The translations under genes and the position numbers were made by a program. From Phycisphaeraceae bacterium (GTDB lineage: Bacteria; Planctomycetota; Phycisphaerae; Phycisphaerales; SM1A02), in contig CP054178.1 in the NCBI GenBank assembly GCA_015709595.1, positions 124,001 to 188,000 of the forward strand: 64,000 nucleotides of DNA, given 5' to 3'. The notes under the pieces were generated by a model. The model did not search any database. It saw nothing but the letters and a program-made list of their open reading frames with translations, and was not told the origin of the DNA. Below are positions 8,344 to 18,198 of this stretch, one piece after another. Each line of letters starts with the position of its first letter. Position 1 is the first letter of the stretch.

Positions 8344-9789
8344 TCAGTACATCAGCCGCGCCGGGTTCTCCAGTTGGCCGATGATGTCCTGCAGGAAGGC
8401 GATCTCCTGCCCGCCATCCGCGATGCGGTGATCGAAGGAGTGCGAGAGGGGCATGATGAAGCGTGGCTGAATCACCGGCGGGACGCCGGCGCCGCTGGGA
8501 GATCCGCCCACCACCCAAGGCATCCACCGCGTTCTCCCCACCGCCAGCACCGCGCACTGGCCCGGCGCGATGATGGGCGTGGAGTAATGCGACCCGCCGA
8601 ACGCCCCGGCGTTGGAGATGGTGTACGTGCCGCCGCGCGTGTCGGCCACGCTGAAGGATGCGGCGCGGGCTTTCTCGATGATGGCATCCAGTGCATCGGC
8701 GATCTGAATCACCGAGAGCCGGTCGGCGTCGCGGATCACCGGGGCCACCAGGCCGCGCTCGGTGTGGACGCCCACGGCGACGTGGATATATCGCCTGTAG
8801 ACGATCGCCTGCTTCTCAGCGTCGAACACCGCGTTGAACACGGGATGGCGCGAAAGCGCCTGCGCCACCGCCCGTACGATGAACGCCAGCATGGTGAGCT
8901 TGCGATGGCCGTTGGCGGGCGAAGGATAACCCTTGCGCAGCGCCTCGAGGTCGGTGACATCCGCATCGTCCGAGTCCGTCACATGCGGAATCGTCGTCCA
9001 CGACTGCGTCATGTTGGCGGCGATGGTCTTGCGCGCCTGGCTGACGGGCACGATGCGGATCGGCCCGTGCGCGTCCGCCGCATCATCGCCGGGGGGAATC
9101 GTCATGGCGGCAGGCGCGATTGAAGACGTTGGCGCACCCACTCTTCCTTGGGGAGAGGGCGGGCGTGCGGGTCGTGACCATGTCGCCTGTGCTGTCGCGG
9201 CCTCCGTTGAGGCGGGCGCACCGCTCCCAGCCGCCGCCCGCTCGACATCCTCGCGCGTCACGCGCCCGTTGGGGCCGGAGCCCTGAATCGCGTTGAGGTC
9301 GATGCCCAGCTCCCGCGCCAGTTTGCGCGTGGCGGGCGAGGCGGGCACATGCCTCCCTGAAATCCCCTCACGACCGCCATGAGACGCCATGGATGACGAC
9401 ACGCGCGGCTCGATCATCGCGGTTTCCGAGCCAGGGACGTCCCCCGTGGCCGCGGTGCCCCGTGCAACCGCACCCGCGACGGGTCGCCCGGCCGCAATGC
9501 CGCCGCTCGCCCGTGCTTCTGCACCTCCGTGCGCCGGCTCTCTCTCGCCCCCGCTCGCCTTGCGCCACGTCACCATGACATCCCCCACGTGAGCGAGCTG
9601 GCCCTCTTTCACATGCCACTGCTCGATGACACCCGTGAACGGGGCGCGGATTTCGACCGCCGCCTTGTCAGTCTCGACCTCCATGAACGGGGCGTCTTCT
9701 CTCACGAAGTCGCCGACCTTGGCGTGCAGACGGATGATCTGCCCTTCGTGAACGCCTTCGCCAAGATCAGGGAGCTTGAAATCAGGCAT
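8344..9789 (-). CDS. 2-oxoacid dehydrogenase dihydrolipoamide acyltransferase (E2)
   Basis: A 481-residue protein with full E2 architecture: an N-terminal lipoyl domain with the lipoylation motif ETDKA (K42); a Gly/Ala/Pro-rich linker; a peripheral-subunit-binding domain around 150-190 (ASPATRKLARELG, then GPNGRVTREDV); a second linker; and the catalytic domain ending with HSFDHRIADG, whose active-site His is 454. It transfers acyl groups from E1-bound thiamine diphosphate to CoA in a cytoplasmic complex. The specific substrate (pyruvate, branched-chain or 2-oxoglutarate) is not decided by sequence alone. No E1 or E3 gene is adjacent, so the partners must lie outside the window. Confidence 0.92.
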   Translation of the reverse strand: MPDFKLPDLGEGVHEGQIIRLHAKVGDFVREDAPFMEVETDKAAVEIRAPFTGVIEQWHVKEGQLAHVGDVMVTWRKASGGEREPAHGGAEARASGGIAAGRPVAGAVARGTAATGDVPGSETAMIEPRVSSSMASHGGREGISGRHVPASPATRKLARELGIDLNAIQGSGPNGRVTREDVERAAAGSGAPASTEAATAQATWSRPARPPSPQGRVGAPTSSIAPAAMTIPPGDDAADAHGPIRIVPVSQARKTIAANMTQSWTTIPHVTDSDDADVTDLEALRKGYPSPANGHRKLTMLAFIVRAVAQALSRHPVFNAVFDAEKQAIVYRRYIHVAVGVHTERGLVAPVIRDADRLSVIQIADALDAIIEKARAASFSVADTRGGTYTISNAGAFGGSHYSTPIIAPGQCAVLAVGRTRWMPWVVGGSPSGAGVPPVIQPRFIMPLSHSFDHRIADGGQEIAFLQDIIGQLENPARLMY

Positions 9790-10126
9790 GGCCGGTGATG
9801 CCTCTCAAAGACGGGCGAAACGGGAATTGGATGATAGTGTCTCCCGCGAGTCTGTGCAGTGGAGGATCGCGGGATCGCTCCGCCGTCTCCGAACGCTCAT
9901 CCACGCAGAACCCTGGTGGCCACAGGATGCTGCAGAAGCCACTCGACACGATGGACTGGACGAGGCGAAAGCCATGCCGGCGGCGGATCGGCTCGTCGCC
10001 CGGCACGATGGAATACATGATCCCGGCAATGCCGGGTCGCTTCAAGGCCATGACAGGCCACAACCACAGGCCCCCGGGGCAGCCCGTGGCCGACGGTGCT
10101 CGGCACGTATCGATATCAAGAAAGAG
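9790..10126. other. gene-free stretch between E2 and tRNA-Glu
   Basis: I see no convincing gene in these 337 bases. One perfect six-base-pair stem (CCCGGC/GCCGGG around an AAT loop, 10022-10036) is present without a U-tract, so it is not a typical terminator. A minus-strand frame runs through the region but its product has no recognisable features. The stretch should hold the promoters of the E2 gene. Confidence 0.4.
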
Positions 10127-10201
10127 CGTCCCCAAGGGGATTTGAACCCCTGTCTTCACCGTGAAAGGGTGACGTCCTGGACCGGGCTAGACGATGGGGA
10201 C
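10127..10201 (-). tRNA. tRNA-Glu (anticodon UUC)
   Basis: The reverse complement folds as a standard cloverleaf. The acceptor stem GTCCCCA pairs with TGGGGAC, the anticodon stem CACC/GGTG encloses the loop CTTTCAC with TTC as anticodon, and the T arm contains GGTTCAAATCC. The discriminator base is G and no CCA is encoded. Confidence 0.95.
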
Positions 10202-10340
10202 GAGGGTTCGATCGTAGGCGCGCGGCGAAGACCCGCCAACGGAGCGGCGATGTTCGCCAAGGCGAACTCGTTCACAGTCTCCATGCACGCCGGTCCATCA
10301 TCCAAGATTGCCAAGATGGCTCCGGAAGAGGAGGAAACAT

Positions 10341-10368
10341 CGACAACCGACAACCGATGGCCACGGGA
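10341..10368. repeat. heptad-phased repeat (CGACAAC type)
   Basis: Two copies of CGACAAC followed by two related seven-base steps (cgatggc, cacggga), in the 195-base gap between tRNA-Glu and nuoB. Same periodicity as the repeats near 19.9, 44 and 60 kb. Confidence 0.45.
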
Positions 10369-10396
10369 TCATCGGCGCCTTTGGCGTCGCGACCGC

Positions 10397-10966
<570 letters not shown>

Positions 10967-11092
10967 GCATCACTCCTGAATGCCTCGCACCGCGATGCGC
11001 CGTACGGCGCCGGGGGCTTCGGACCGACAATCGTAGTGGTCGGAGCGACGATGGGCCAGTATCGGATTCGGAGTCCCCCGACCCGGCATGCG

Positions 11093-11488
11093 TCATGCGG
11101 CAAGCCGCTCCAGCTCGTCGGCGGACTTCACGATCGTGTAGAGCCGCTCCAGGCGCATCATGCGGAAGAGCTGGGCCACGTCGGGGCGCAGCCCCAGGAG
11201 CACGGACCTGGCCCCCTGCTGGGTGGCCTGGTTGCGAAGATCGATGCACATCCCCAGCCCCATGCTGCTGACGAACGACACGTCGCTGAGGTCGATGACC
11301 AGCATCCTGGCCTCGCGCCCGGCACGGCGCATGATTTCGCGCACTTCCTCAAGGATGATCGGCGCCTCGCGCTGACCGATGGATGGACCGACCGGCCGCA
11401 CCAGCAGCATCCCCCGCTTCAGCTCCGTCGCGACGTACTGACGACGACCGGGTTCCGAAGGTGGACGAGGATCGGGTGTGAGTTGCAT
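11093..11488 (-). CDS. STAS-domain protein (anti-sigma-factor antagonist type)
   Basis: A 131-residue protein whose residues about 20-125 match a STAS domain. MLVIDLSDVSFVSSMGLGMCIDL contains the Asp-Ser pattern with phosphorylatable-type S74/S75, followed by a VLLGL strand. Such proteins act in partner-switching pathways, binding an anti-sigma/kinase protein when unphosphorylated. No RsbW-type kinase or phosphatase is adjacent, so the partner is unknown. ATG 11488 is used; the frame stays open upstream to 11590 but that part is Pro/Arg-rich and not STAS-like. The 126-base gap before nuoB suggests separate transcription. Confidence 0.8.
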   Translation of the reverse strand: MQLTPDPRPPSEPGRRQYVATELKRGMLLVRPVGPSIGQREAPIILEEVREIMRRAGREARMLVIDLSDVSFVSSMGLGMCIDLRNQATQQGARSVLLGLRPDVAQLFRMMRLERLYTIVKSADELERLAA

Positions 11489-11602
11489 GGCCGATGATGA
11501 ATCGGCTGGTTTCGACGATGACTGGCCGCGCAGGCGCGGCGCCGGGCGGAGGGCCAGCCGCACAAATGGCAGGGGTTCGCCGGCCCGCATGGGCGATGAC
11601 CG

Positions 11603-12862
11603 CTAATCTCGCATGTCGGGCAGCCGTCCGGCCGTCAGACGCTGCTCGCCGGAGGCCAGATGGATGCCCGGCGCCAGAGGCCCCGACTGGTCGGGAGGCA
11701 CGAACAGGTACCCGCCTCGCGCCACGATCGAGCCGTCGGGTTCCTGCCTCCAGGAGGTGCGGAGCCATGCTCTGGGCATGTCCGGGAGCGACCAGAGTCG
11801 CTCGTCTCGAAGATTCAGCCCCCGCACCGCCGCGGTGGGGCGTCGCCTCTCGCCATCGACCGTCTCACCGCCGACCACCACGATCAGCCCATCCCGCTCG
11901 AACACCGCGGGACGGGCGATGCCGCCTTCGATGCCAAGCCGTGGACCGGGCAGGATCGCCAGCGTTCCCGGGTTCAGGAACCATGTCGCATCACTGCTGC
12001 GACCTGTCGCGGGGTCGATACCGCCGACCACGAACACGCGACCATCCGACAGCCGCGAGACGCCCGGCTCGTGGAGATGCAACTCCCAGGGCGTGGCCCA
12101 CACCTCGGATCGACGACGCTCGTCCACTTCGTCGGGGCGGATGATCTCGATCGTTCCCCGATCGTCGCCGCCGATGACAAGGATGTCACCCCCCGGCAGA
12201 GCGATCGAAGCGTGCCCCTGCCTGGCGTGGCGCAGCGGGATCCGATCCACCCATTTCAGCAAGGCGCCGTCGAAGATGCGGACCGCGTCGCGCCACACCA
12301 CCGCGACGCGGCCGCCCGGCAGCGGGTGGGCGGTATGACCGAACATCGGCTCGTCAATCGCCTCCGCCTCGGTGCTTCCGGCACTGAAGGGGTCGAGCAC
12401 TTCGCAGGCGTCGAGCGCGCGCAGCGTCCCGCCCAGCGTGCCTTGTACGCCTCCGACGATCAGGTATCGACCATCGCCCAGGGGCGTCGCGGTGTGCCCC
12501 GCACGCGACTCCAGCATCTGCGAACCGATCGGCTGCCACCCATTCCGCCGGTCCATGATCTGAATCGCCACCGTCGTCTCCAGACGCTGCGTGAAACCGC
12601 CAAGCACCGCCAGTCCGGATCGTCCGGCGACGACCGCGCCATCAAAGACGGGCAGCACCATGCGATCGTCAGTGGTCGTCCACCGCCCCCAGTGAGGCGG
12701 CGGCGCCGACGGTGATTCCGGCGGTTCCGCGAATGTCTGACGGTCCGGTTGCCCGGCTTCGCCGATCATGCCAGACGAAAGCGGTTCACGCACCACCCAT
12801 GGCGGCAGGTGCACGCCCACGAGCGTCAGGCCGATCGCCATGCTGTGCCAGCGGCGTCTCAT
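11603..12862 (-). CDS. kelch-type beta-propeller protein
   Basis: A 419-residue protein with a probable N-terminal signal (MRRRWHSMAIGLTLVGVHL). The body shows repeated kelch blades, each with a G-G pair after a hydrophobic strand: LAVLGGF, YLIVGGV, ILVIGGD, VFVVGGI, IVVVGGE, together with H-T-A or S-R repeats. This is a secreted beta-propeller of the kelch/galactose-oxidase-like class. No catalytic residues can be assigned, so a binding role is likely. It starts head-to-head with the HExxH protein at 12845, overlapping it by 18 bases if both starts are right. Confidence 0.75.
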   Translation of the reverse strand: MRRRWHSMAIGLTLVGVHLPPWVVREPLSSGMIGEAGQPDRQTFAEPPESPSAPPPHWGRWTTTDDRMVLPVFDGAVVAGRSGLAVLGGFTQRLETTVAIQIMDRRNGWQPIGSQMLESRAGHTATPLGDGRYLIVGGVQGTLGGTLRALDACEVLDPFSAGSTEAEAIDEPMFGHTAHPLPGGRVAVVWRDAVRIFDGALLKWVDRIPLRHARQGHASIALPGGDILVIGGDDRGTIEIIRPDEVDERRRSEVWATPWELHLHEPGVSRLSDGRVFVVGGIDPATGRSSDATWFLNPGTLAILPGPRLGIEGGIARPAVFERDGLIVVVGGETVDGERRRPTAAVRGLNLRDERLWSLPDMPRAWLRTSWRQEPDGSIVARGGYLFVPPDQSGPLAPGIHLASGEQRLTAGRLPDMRD

Positions 12863-14143
12863 GCCATTGTCCTGATCGTCTGCCTGTGGCTCGAAGCGCC
12901 CGGTGCGATTGCGCCATCGCGTATGACGCCATCAAGCGGCACGGAAGATCGACACGCTCCCTCCCTGATATCGGACGATCCCCGCACCGAGTTGACTCCC
13001 TCGTGGGCGCGGTCGAACGCGCTGCCGGTGGATTCCCCCGCGCTCCTGGAAACGCTGCAATGGCTGCCGGAACGGTTCGCGCGGTACGAGACAACCCGCT
13101 ACATCACCCTGTCCGACGCCGATCCGGACTGGGTTCGAACGCAGACGACGCATCTTGAGCGGGCGCACCAGCAGTTCCTGCGGTTCTGCCGTCGTCTCGG
13201 CCTGCAACCGGGACCGCTGCGTCACAAGCTCGTGTGCGTGATCTTCGCGTCGCGGCTGGAGTATCGAACCTTCGCGCGGGAGCGGGACGGCGTCGCCGAT
13301 CCCTCGATCGCGGGCTACTACGCGCCCGCCGCCGATCGGATCGTCTTCTACGACCCGTGCGACAGCCCCGGCGCGGCGGAGGCGCACGCCGCGCTGCGCC
13401 GATTGTCCGAACAGGTCTCCCTGCTGGAAGAATCGGCGCGTCGGTGCGAACGGTTCGGACCATCGGATGAATCACGCCGGTTCCGGAACGAACTGAGCGA
13501 ACGACGGGCGCAGCTCCACGAAGCACGACGCCAGTTTCAGCACCGGCTCGACCGGGCCGCGGCGGCCACCGTGGTTCACGAAGCCGTGCATCAACTCGCC
13601 TTCCACACCGGCGTCCAGTCGCCGTACGTGCAGTATCCGCTCTGGATCAGCGAAGGCCTGGCTACCGCGTTCGAGACTGAATCACCCGAGAACGCCTTTG
13701 GTCCCGATCACGAGTACGCCAGCCGACGGCAGGGCTTCGAGCGGACCCTGCGCGCCGGGCATGTGATGCCGGTGGCGACGTTGGCGACGCTCACCATGCT
13801 GCCCGGCGGCGGACCAGATTCGTCGGCAAGGCCGACCAGCGCGCCCCCCGATGAACCCCCGGATGACGACGCGGTACGGCTTCTCTACCACCAGAGCTAC
13901 GCGCTGGTCACGTGGCTTGCCCGGTACCGGCGGACCGAACTCAGACGGTACCTTGACGCCATGCTTCTCGAGCCGCCGGGCCGACCGACGCGCGAGCGGC
14001 ACCTTGCCATCTTCACCGAATGCTTCGGCGACCCCGTGAAACTGGAGGCCTCCTGGCTTCGGTACGAGCAGGAACGTGCCGGGATGATGCGAGCCGACCA
14101 CATCAACCCCATGCGAGATCAACCCGACATCGCCGCCGAGTGA
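12845..14143 (+). CDS. secreted HExxH metallopeptidase-like protein (DUF1570-type)
   Basis: From GTG 12845 the protein has 432 residues and a short signal-like N-terminus (hydrophobic residues 8-23). It carries a zincin motif VVHEAVHQLAFHTG (H245, E246, H249), followed by PLWISEGLATAFE, where the Glu would be a third ligand. This is the layout of the DUF1570/peptidase-MA-like proteins frequent in planctomycetes. A coiled-coil-like stretch lies at about 185-235. The start is uncertain: the frame stays open to 12749 and neither start has a good ribosome-binding site. Proteolysis is inferred from the motif; the substrate is unknown. Confidence 0.72.
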   Translation: MPAASHAIVLIVCLWLEAPGAIAPSRMTPSSGTEDRHAPSLISDDPRTELTPSWARSNALPVDSPALLETLQWLPERFARYETTRYITLSDADPDWVRTQTTHLERAHQQFLRFCRRLGLQPGPLRHKLVCVIFASRLEYRTFARERDGVADPSIAGYYAPAADRIVFYDPCDSPGAAEAHAALRRLSEQVSLLEESARRCERFGPSDESRRFRNELSERRAQLHEARRQFQHRLDRAAAATVVHEAVHQLAFHTGVQSPYVQYPLWISEGLATAFETESPENAFGPDHEYASRRQGFERTLRAGHVMPVATLATLTMLPGGGPDSSARPTSAPPDEPPDDDAVRLLYHQSYALVTWLARYRRTELRRYLDAMLLEPPGRPTRERHLAIFTECFGDPVKLEASWLRYEQERAGMMRADHINPMRDQPDIAAE

Positions 14144-14168
14144 ACCGGACGCACGCCTCGTCAAGCGG

Positions 14169-15407
14169 TCAATCCGCCGCGTGCGGCAGCGTGTCCGGAT
14201 CGTGCCAGAGCGATTCATCCAGCCGCTCGACCTGGATCACCGGCCAGTCGTGCTTGACCTCGATCTCCGCGGTCGGTGGTTCGGACGGGAAGAGTTCATC
14301 CACCTGCGCCGCCAAGCCGCGCAGCGACGACGTGGTTCGCCGAAGTTCCGCGGCGATGCGCTCACGAGCCGCCCGCGTGATGCCGGCCACGCGCTGCGCC
14401 GCCAGCACGCCGTCGCCATCCAGCAGCAGAGGTCGCCAGGGTTCGAGGGCGCTCAGCGCCTGCCTGGCGCGCTCCTCCACCTGCCCAAGCCGCGCCACGT
14501 CGCCATCAAGGGCGTCGAAACGCCACATCTGTTCGGCCACATCAATCGCCCGTCGCTCGCACACTTCCGCACTCTCGAGCATGCGCTGACGCAGGGTGGC
14601 CATGCGCAGCTCCACCGAATCGACCTGCTCCTCGCCGTCCACGAGTGCCCTGCTCAGCCGGTCACCGACGACCGTCGCCCGCGCCAGCAGCGACCGCATC
14701 TCCTCGATCGCCGCGGAGAATGAGCCGGCGCTGGCGGCGCCTTCGGCAATGTCATCCAGCGCATCGGCCGCGCCTTCGGCGCGTTCGACGGCGGCATGCA
14801 CCCGCGCTTCGACCTGCTCCAGCCGCTGCCGATGCGCGGTAATGGCTTCTTCGCGGGCGGCCAGTGACGACATCGCCCGAGCCAGGGCCTCGCTCACGCG
14901 CGATTCGACCTGCGCATCGATCGCTTCAAGCGCCGCCTGGACGCGTGCTTCAACGACCTGGGCGACGCGCGCTTCAACCGCCGCCAGGTCGTTGACCAGC
15001 TGCACCCGGCGTTCGGCGTCCGAAATCAGCCCTTCGATGCGGTCGATCTGCGCCTGGGAGGCCTTGAGCAGCCGCGCCCCCAGGTTCAGCCGTTCCTGCA
15101 ATTGACGCGCCGCCGCCGCCGAATCCGCCTCGGCTCGGCCCGCGGCCTCCAGCGCGTCGCGGAGCCGCTGCTCCTCCCGTGACGATCGCTCCACCAGCAT
15201 GCGCAGCGTCTGGATCGTCCGCTCCAGGGCGGGCCTGTCGATCACGCGCGGTGCGGGCGTCGGATTGGCGTCATGCATGGCCTGACCGCCTCGATCAATC
15301 GCCGCGGCGACATCCTGCGGCGACACGCTCACCACCCGTCGCGGGCCGGAATCCATCGAACCGGATCGCTCAGGGCGGTCGCCAAGCGTGGCAGGCGAAG
15401 CGGTCAT
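14169..15407 (-). CDS. long coiled-coil protein of unknown function
   Basis: A 412-residue protein that is mostly helical. Residues about 60-320 are rich in Ala, Glu, Arg and Leu with heptad-like spacing, including VEARVAQVVEARVQAALEA and LEQVEARVHAAVERAE. There is no transmembrane segment and no enzymatic motif. The C-terminal ~30 residues are acidic (KHDWPVIQVERLDESLWHD) and may be a docking tail. ATG 15407 is chosen because the upstream extension is Arg-rich and lies over a pair of hairpins. The function is unknown; a structural or scaffold role is only a guess. It follows the BrkB-like gene in the same direction. Confidence 0.65.
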   Translation of the reverse strand: MTASPATLGDRPERSGSMDSGPRRVVSVSPQDVAAAIDRGGQAMHDANPTPAPRVIDRPALERTIQTLRMLVERSSREEQRLRDALEAAGRAEADSAAAARQLQERLNLGARLLKASQAQIDRIEGLISDAERRVQLVNDLAAVEARVAQVVEARVQAALEAIDAQVESRVSEALARAMSSLAAREEAITAHRQRLEQVEARVHAAVERAEGAADALDDIAEGAASAGSFSAAIEEMRSLLARATVVGDRLSRALVDGEEQVDSVELRMATLRQRMLESAEVCERRAIDVAEQMWRFDALDGDVARLGQVEERARQALSALEPWRPLLLDGDGVLAAQRVAGITRAARERIAAELRRTTSSLRGLAAQVDELFPSEPPTAEIEVKHDWPVIQVERLDESLWHDPDTLPHAAD

Positions 15408-15450
15408 GGCGCGTCTCCACGTCTCCCGGAACGGCCGGCTCCGCCGACCG

Positions 15451-15505
15451 CGTCGTGCCCGTGCGGCGCACGACGGATGTCCCACGTCGCGGTGGGCCGT
15501 GGGAC
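15451..15505. other. two adjacent perfect hairpins
   Basis: CGTCGTGC (15451-15458) pairs with GCACGACG (15468-15475), and GTCCCACG (15479-15486) pairs with CGTGGGAC (15498-15505). Both stems are eight perfect base pairs, in the gap between the BrkB-like and coiled-coil genes. No U-tract follows on either strand. Confidence 0.45.
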
Positions 15506-15591
15506 GTATCGGCAAGACCGCCGATCGAGCATGAATGACGCACGGCGTCCGCCAGGCGACGCCCTGAGGGCGCCGGCGTGGGTCGCCGCCC

Positions 15592-16926
15592 CTATGACGG
15601 CCGCGGAATGGTCAGCGTCACGCCCGCCGCCTCGCGCAACTGGGCCTCGCGCAGGCGACCGATGATGGCGCCCGGCTGACTCGACTGCCCCTCGTCCACC
15701 AGCGCGAACCCGATTCGCAGGAGCCGATCGGCCGGCGCCTGCTCGGGCGGGAGCGCCAGGGCGTACGCGCCCACCGACCCCTCGACGCGATGCAGCAGGC
15801 CCTCGCGCACCAGCCGCTCCAGCATCACCTCCACCAGCGGCTCCGGCAGCGACACGGCGGCGGCGGCCTCGGGCGCGGTGGCCGGCTGGCCCTGCTGGAA
15901 TCGCTCCAGCACGTGCTGCATCAAATGCACGATGCCCGCCGGATCGACCAGCCCGGTCGGGGCCCGTCGGGTCTCCAGATCCTCCATGCGATGCGTGTCC
16001 ACCATCTGGATGGCGACCGCCACCTCCAGTCCGAACAGCACCACCAGCCACATCACGTACACCCAGAACATGAGGACGGGAATCAGTCCCAGCGACCCGT
16101 ACACCACGTTGATGGTGAAGGCGTTGGAGAAGTACACCGCCAGCAGCGACTTGCCGCCCATGAGCAGCACCGCCGTCACGAACGCGCCGCCCAGTGCCGC
16201 CCGCATGGACAGCGCGGCGTTGGGCACCAGCCGGTACACCAGCAGGATGAACACCCACGCGAAACAGAAGTTCCACGCCAGGTTCGCCAGGTTCAGCACC
16301 CAGTGCCACGCCGGCACCGAGGCGATCCAGCCGCCCACCCGATTATCCACGTATTGCGTCAGGGCGATGGCCACCGGTCCGTTGACGAGCACGAAGAAGT
16401 AGAGCGGGACGCGCCGCGTCCACGACCGCCCCGAGGGCGCGCGGCAGATCTGGTTGAAGCTGTTCTCGATCGTGACCATCAGCCCGATGGCGGCGTAGAT
16501 GATGATCGCGGCGCCGATCCAGCCGATCACGTCGAGCCGGAAGCTGGTCGCCGCCTCGACCATCGACTCGACGATCGTGTCCAGCGACCGCTGCTCGGTC
16601 GCCCCCGCGGCTGTCTCCTGCGTCAGCGAAATATCGCGCACGCCCAGCGAATCGAGCGTCCACGACACGATGCCGCGGAACATCTCCTCGCCGCGCAGGG
16701 CCTTCACCAGCACCGTGGCCACGATCAGCACCGGAATCAGCGCGAAGAAGGTGCGGAACGAGAGGGCCGCCGCCATCTGCGCCGCCCGGTCCTGGCGCAG
16801 ATTCCGCCAGCCATAGCGCCCCAGGAAGAACAGGTACCGCACCAGCCGCTCGGACGCGCTGCCGCCGCCTGTCGCCGCGGGGGCGTGGACCAGCCAGTTC
16901 ATCAGGTTGGCAAGGCGATCGCGCAT
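15592..16926 (-). CDS. YihY/BrkB-family membrane protein
   Basis: A 444-residue protein. Residues about 45-310 hold six hydrophobic segments with the family's N-terminal signature AAQMAAALSFRTFFALIPVL, and SLGLIPVLMFWVYVMWLVVLFG near the last segments. A soluble C-terminal domain (about 320-440) looks like a winged-helix-type fold (PEPLVEVMLERLVREGLLH). The family is widespread and poorly understood; older names such as ribonuclease BN are wrong for it. ATG 16926 is used because upstream codons add nothing recognisable. A GATAAT hexamer lies 13 bases upstream and may be its -10. Confidence 0.85.
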   Translation of the reverse strand: MRDRLANLMNWLVHAPAATGGGSASERLVRYLFFLGRYGWRNLRQDRAAQMAAALSFRTFFALIPVLIVATVLVKALRGEEMFRGIVSWTLDSLGVRDISLTQETAAGATEQRSLDTIVESMVEAATSFRLDVIGWIGAAIIIYAAIGLMVTIENSFNQICRAPSGRSWTRRVPLYFFVLVNGPVAIALTQYVDNRVGGWIASVPAWHWVLNLANLAWNFCFAWVFILLVYRLVPNAALSMRAALGGAFVTAVLLMGGKSLLAVYFSNAFTINVVYGSLGLIPVLMFWVYVMWLVVLFGLEVAVAIQMVDTHRMEDLETRRAPTGLVDPAGIVHLMQHVLERFQQGQPATAPEAAAAVSLPEPLVEVMLERLVREGLLHRVEGSVGAYALALPPEQAPADRLLRIGFALVDEGQSSQPGAIIGRLREAQLREAAGVTLTIPRPS

Positions 16927-17153
16927 GGTTCCCAGGAGGATTATCGACCATCCACGGACGCGGGACAATGAGGGGTTGAAGGTGGTCGGCTCTCAGTGGG
17001 GGCTGCCATCCTTGTGCCAAGGTCGGAGCGGCCGTGCGGCTCATTCCAGTGGAACAATGACCGGAGCATCACCGTCGCCGCGATGGCTCGCCCGGCTGGC
17101 ACGACTCACAGAGCCGCAGCACGCTGCAAGGGCTGACGATGACCGCCCCTCAC

Positions 17154-17159
17154 TACCAT
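17154..17159 (+). promoter_or_regulatory. putative leaderless -10 (TACCAT)
   Basis: TACCAT ends six bases before GTG 17166 and argues that miaA starts there rather than at ATG 17139, which lies upstream of the hexamer. Confidence 0.5.
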
Positions 17160-17165
17160 CCAGTC

Positions 17166-18119
17166 GTGACGCCGAATCGCCCCATTCTGCTGATCCTCGG
17201 CCCCACTGCGGGGGGCAAGACGGCCCTTTCCCTCGAACTCGCCCGGCGACTGCCCGGCGGCGGTGAATGCCTCGCCGCCGACTCCATGCAGATCTACCGG
17301 GGCATGGACATCGGCACCGCCAAGCCCACTACCGCCGAGCGGGCGGCCGTCCCCCACCACCTCATCGACATCGCCGACCCACGTGGGGGGGCATGTGGGG
17401 TGGACGGCTTCACCGTCGATGACTGGCTCGACGCCGCCGAGCACGCCATCGCCGCCATCCGCGCCCGCGGCTGCTGGCCCATCATCGTGGGGGGAACCAA
17501 CTTCTACATCAAGGCGTTCCTGGAAGGCATGTTCGAAGGCCCCCAGCCGGACCCCGCCCTGCGGCGGGAGCTGGAAGCCCTCGACCAGGCCGCCCTGCGA
17601 ACCGAACTGGAGCGCGTGGACCCCCCCGCCGCCGCCCGCATCCACCCAAACGACCGACGCCGGACCATCCGCGCACTGGAAGTATTCCGCCAGATGGGCC
17701 ATCCCATTTCGGCCCTTCAGTCGCAGTGGGATCGCGGCCGGACGCGCCCGAATGTTCGCATCATCGGGCTGGACTACCTCGCCGCCGCCATCAACCCGCG
17801 CATCAACGCCCGCGTGAAGGCGATGATGGCCGCGGGTCTGGCGGACGAAGTGAAGCGTCTCTGGCAGGCGGGCGACCTCGGCCCGCAGGCCCGCGAGGCC
17901 CTCGGCTACAAGCAGCTGATCGACTGGCTGGAAGGTCGTTGCACACTTGATGAAGCCGTCGAGCAGATCAAGATCCGCACGCGCCGCTACGCCAAGCAGC
18001 AGCGGACGTGGCTGCGGCGGTTCCGGCTGTGGCCCAACGCCCGCTGGTTCGAGGTGACCGACCCGGACGCCGGGCCGCCGTTGGAGGCGATCCTGGACTG
18101 GGTGATGGAATCGGCGTGA
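17166..18119 (+). CDS. miaA: tRNA dimethylallyltransferase
   Basis: From GTG 17166 the protein has 317 residues and opens with TPNRPILLILGPTAGGKTAL, placing the P-loop at 12-19 as in other MiaA enzymes. Further family motifs are ADSMQIYRGMDIGTAKP, IIVGGTNFYIKAFLEG, and RYAKQQRTWLRRF near the C-terminus. MiaA transfers a dimethylallyl group to N6 of A37 in tRNAs reading UNN codons. Start choice: ATG 17139 adds nine residues, but a TACCAT hexamer six bases before GTG 17166 matches the leaderless pattern in this window. It is followed by a convergent lipoprotein gene. Confidence 0.93.
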   Translation: MTPNRPILLILGPTAGGKTALSLELARRLPGGGECLAADSMQIYRGMDIGTAKPTTAERAAVPHHLIDIADPRGGACGVDGFTVDDWLDAAEHAIAAIRARGCWPIIVGGTNFYIKAFLEGMFEGPQPDPALRRELEALDQAALRTELERVDPPAAARIHPNDRRRTIRALEVFRQMGHPISALQSQWDRGRTRPNVRIIGLDYLAAAINPRINARVKAMMAAGLADEVKRLWQAGDLGPQAREALGYKQLIDWLEGRCTLDEAVEQIKIRTRRYAKQQRTWLRRFRLWPNARWFEVTDPDAGPPLEAILDWVMESA

Positions 18120-18198
18120 CCGTCTACCGTGGCGCCGCCGTCCCGTCGTACACAATCGGGGATGTACGTTACGGGGGGGCGAAATGCGCGAGCACGGC

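Noticed and set aside
9782-10159. A 125-codon minus-strand frame running into tRNA-Glu
   Set aside because: Its first codons lie inside the tRNA gene, and the product has no recognisable feature.
17139-17165. ATG 17139 as the miaA start
   Set aside because: It lies upstream of the TACCAT hexamer and adds nine residues not typical of MiaA; GTG 17166 fits both family length and promoter pattern.
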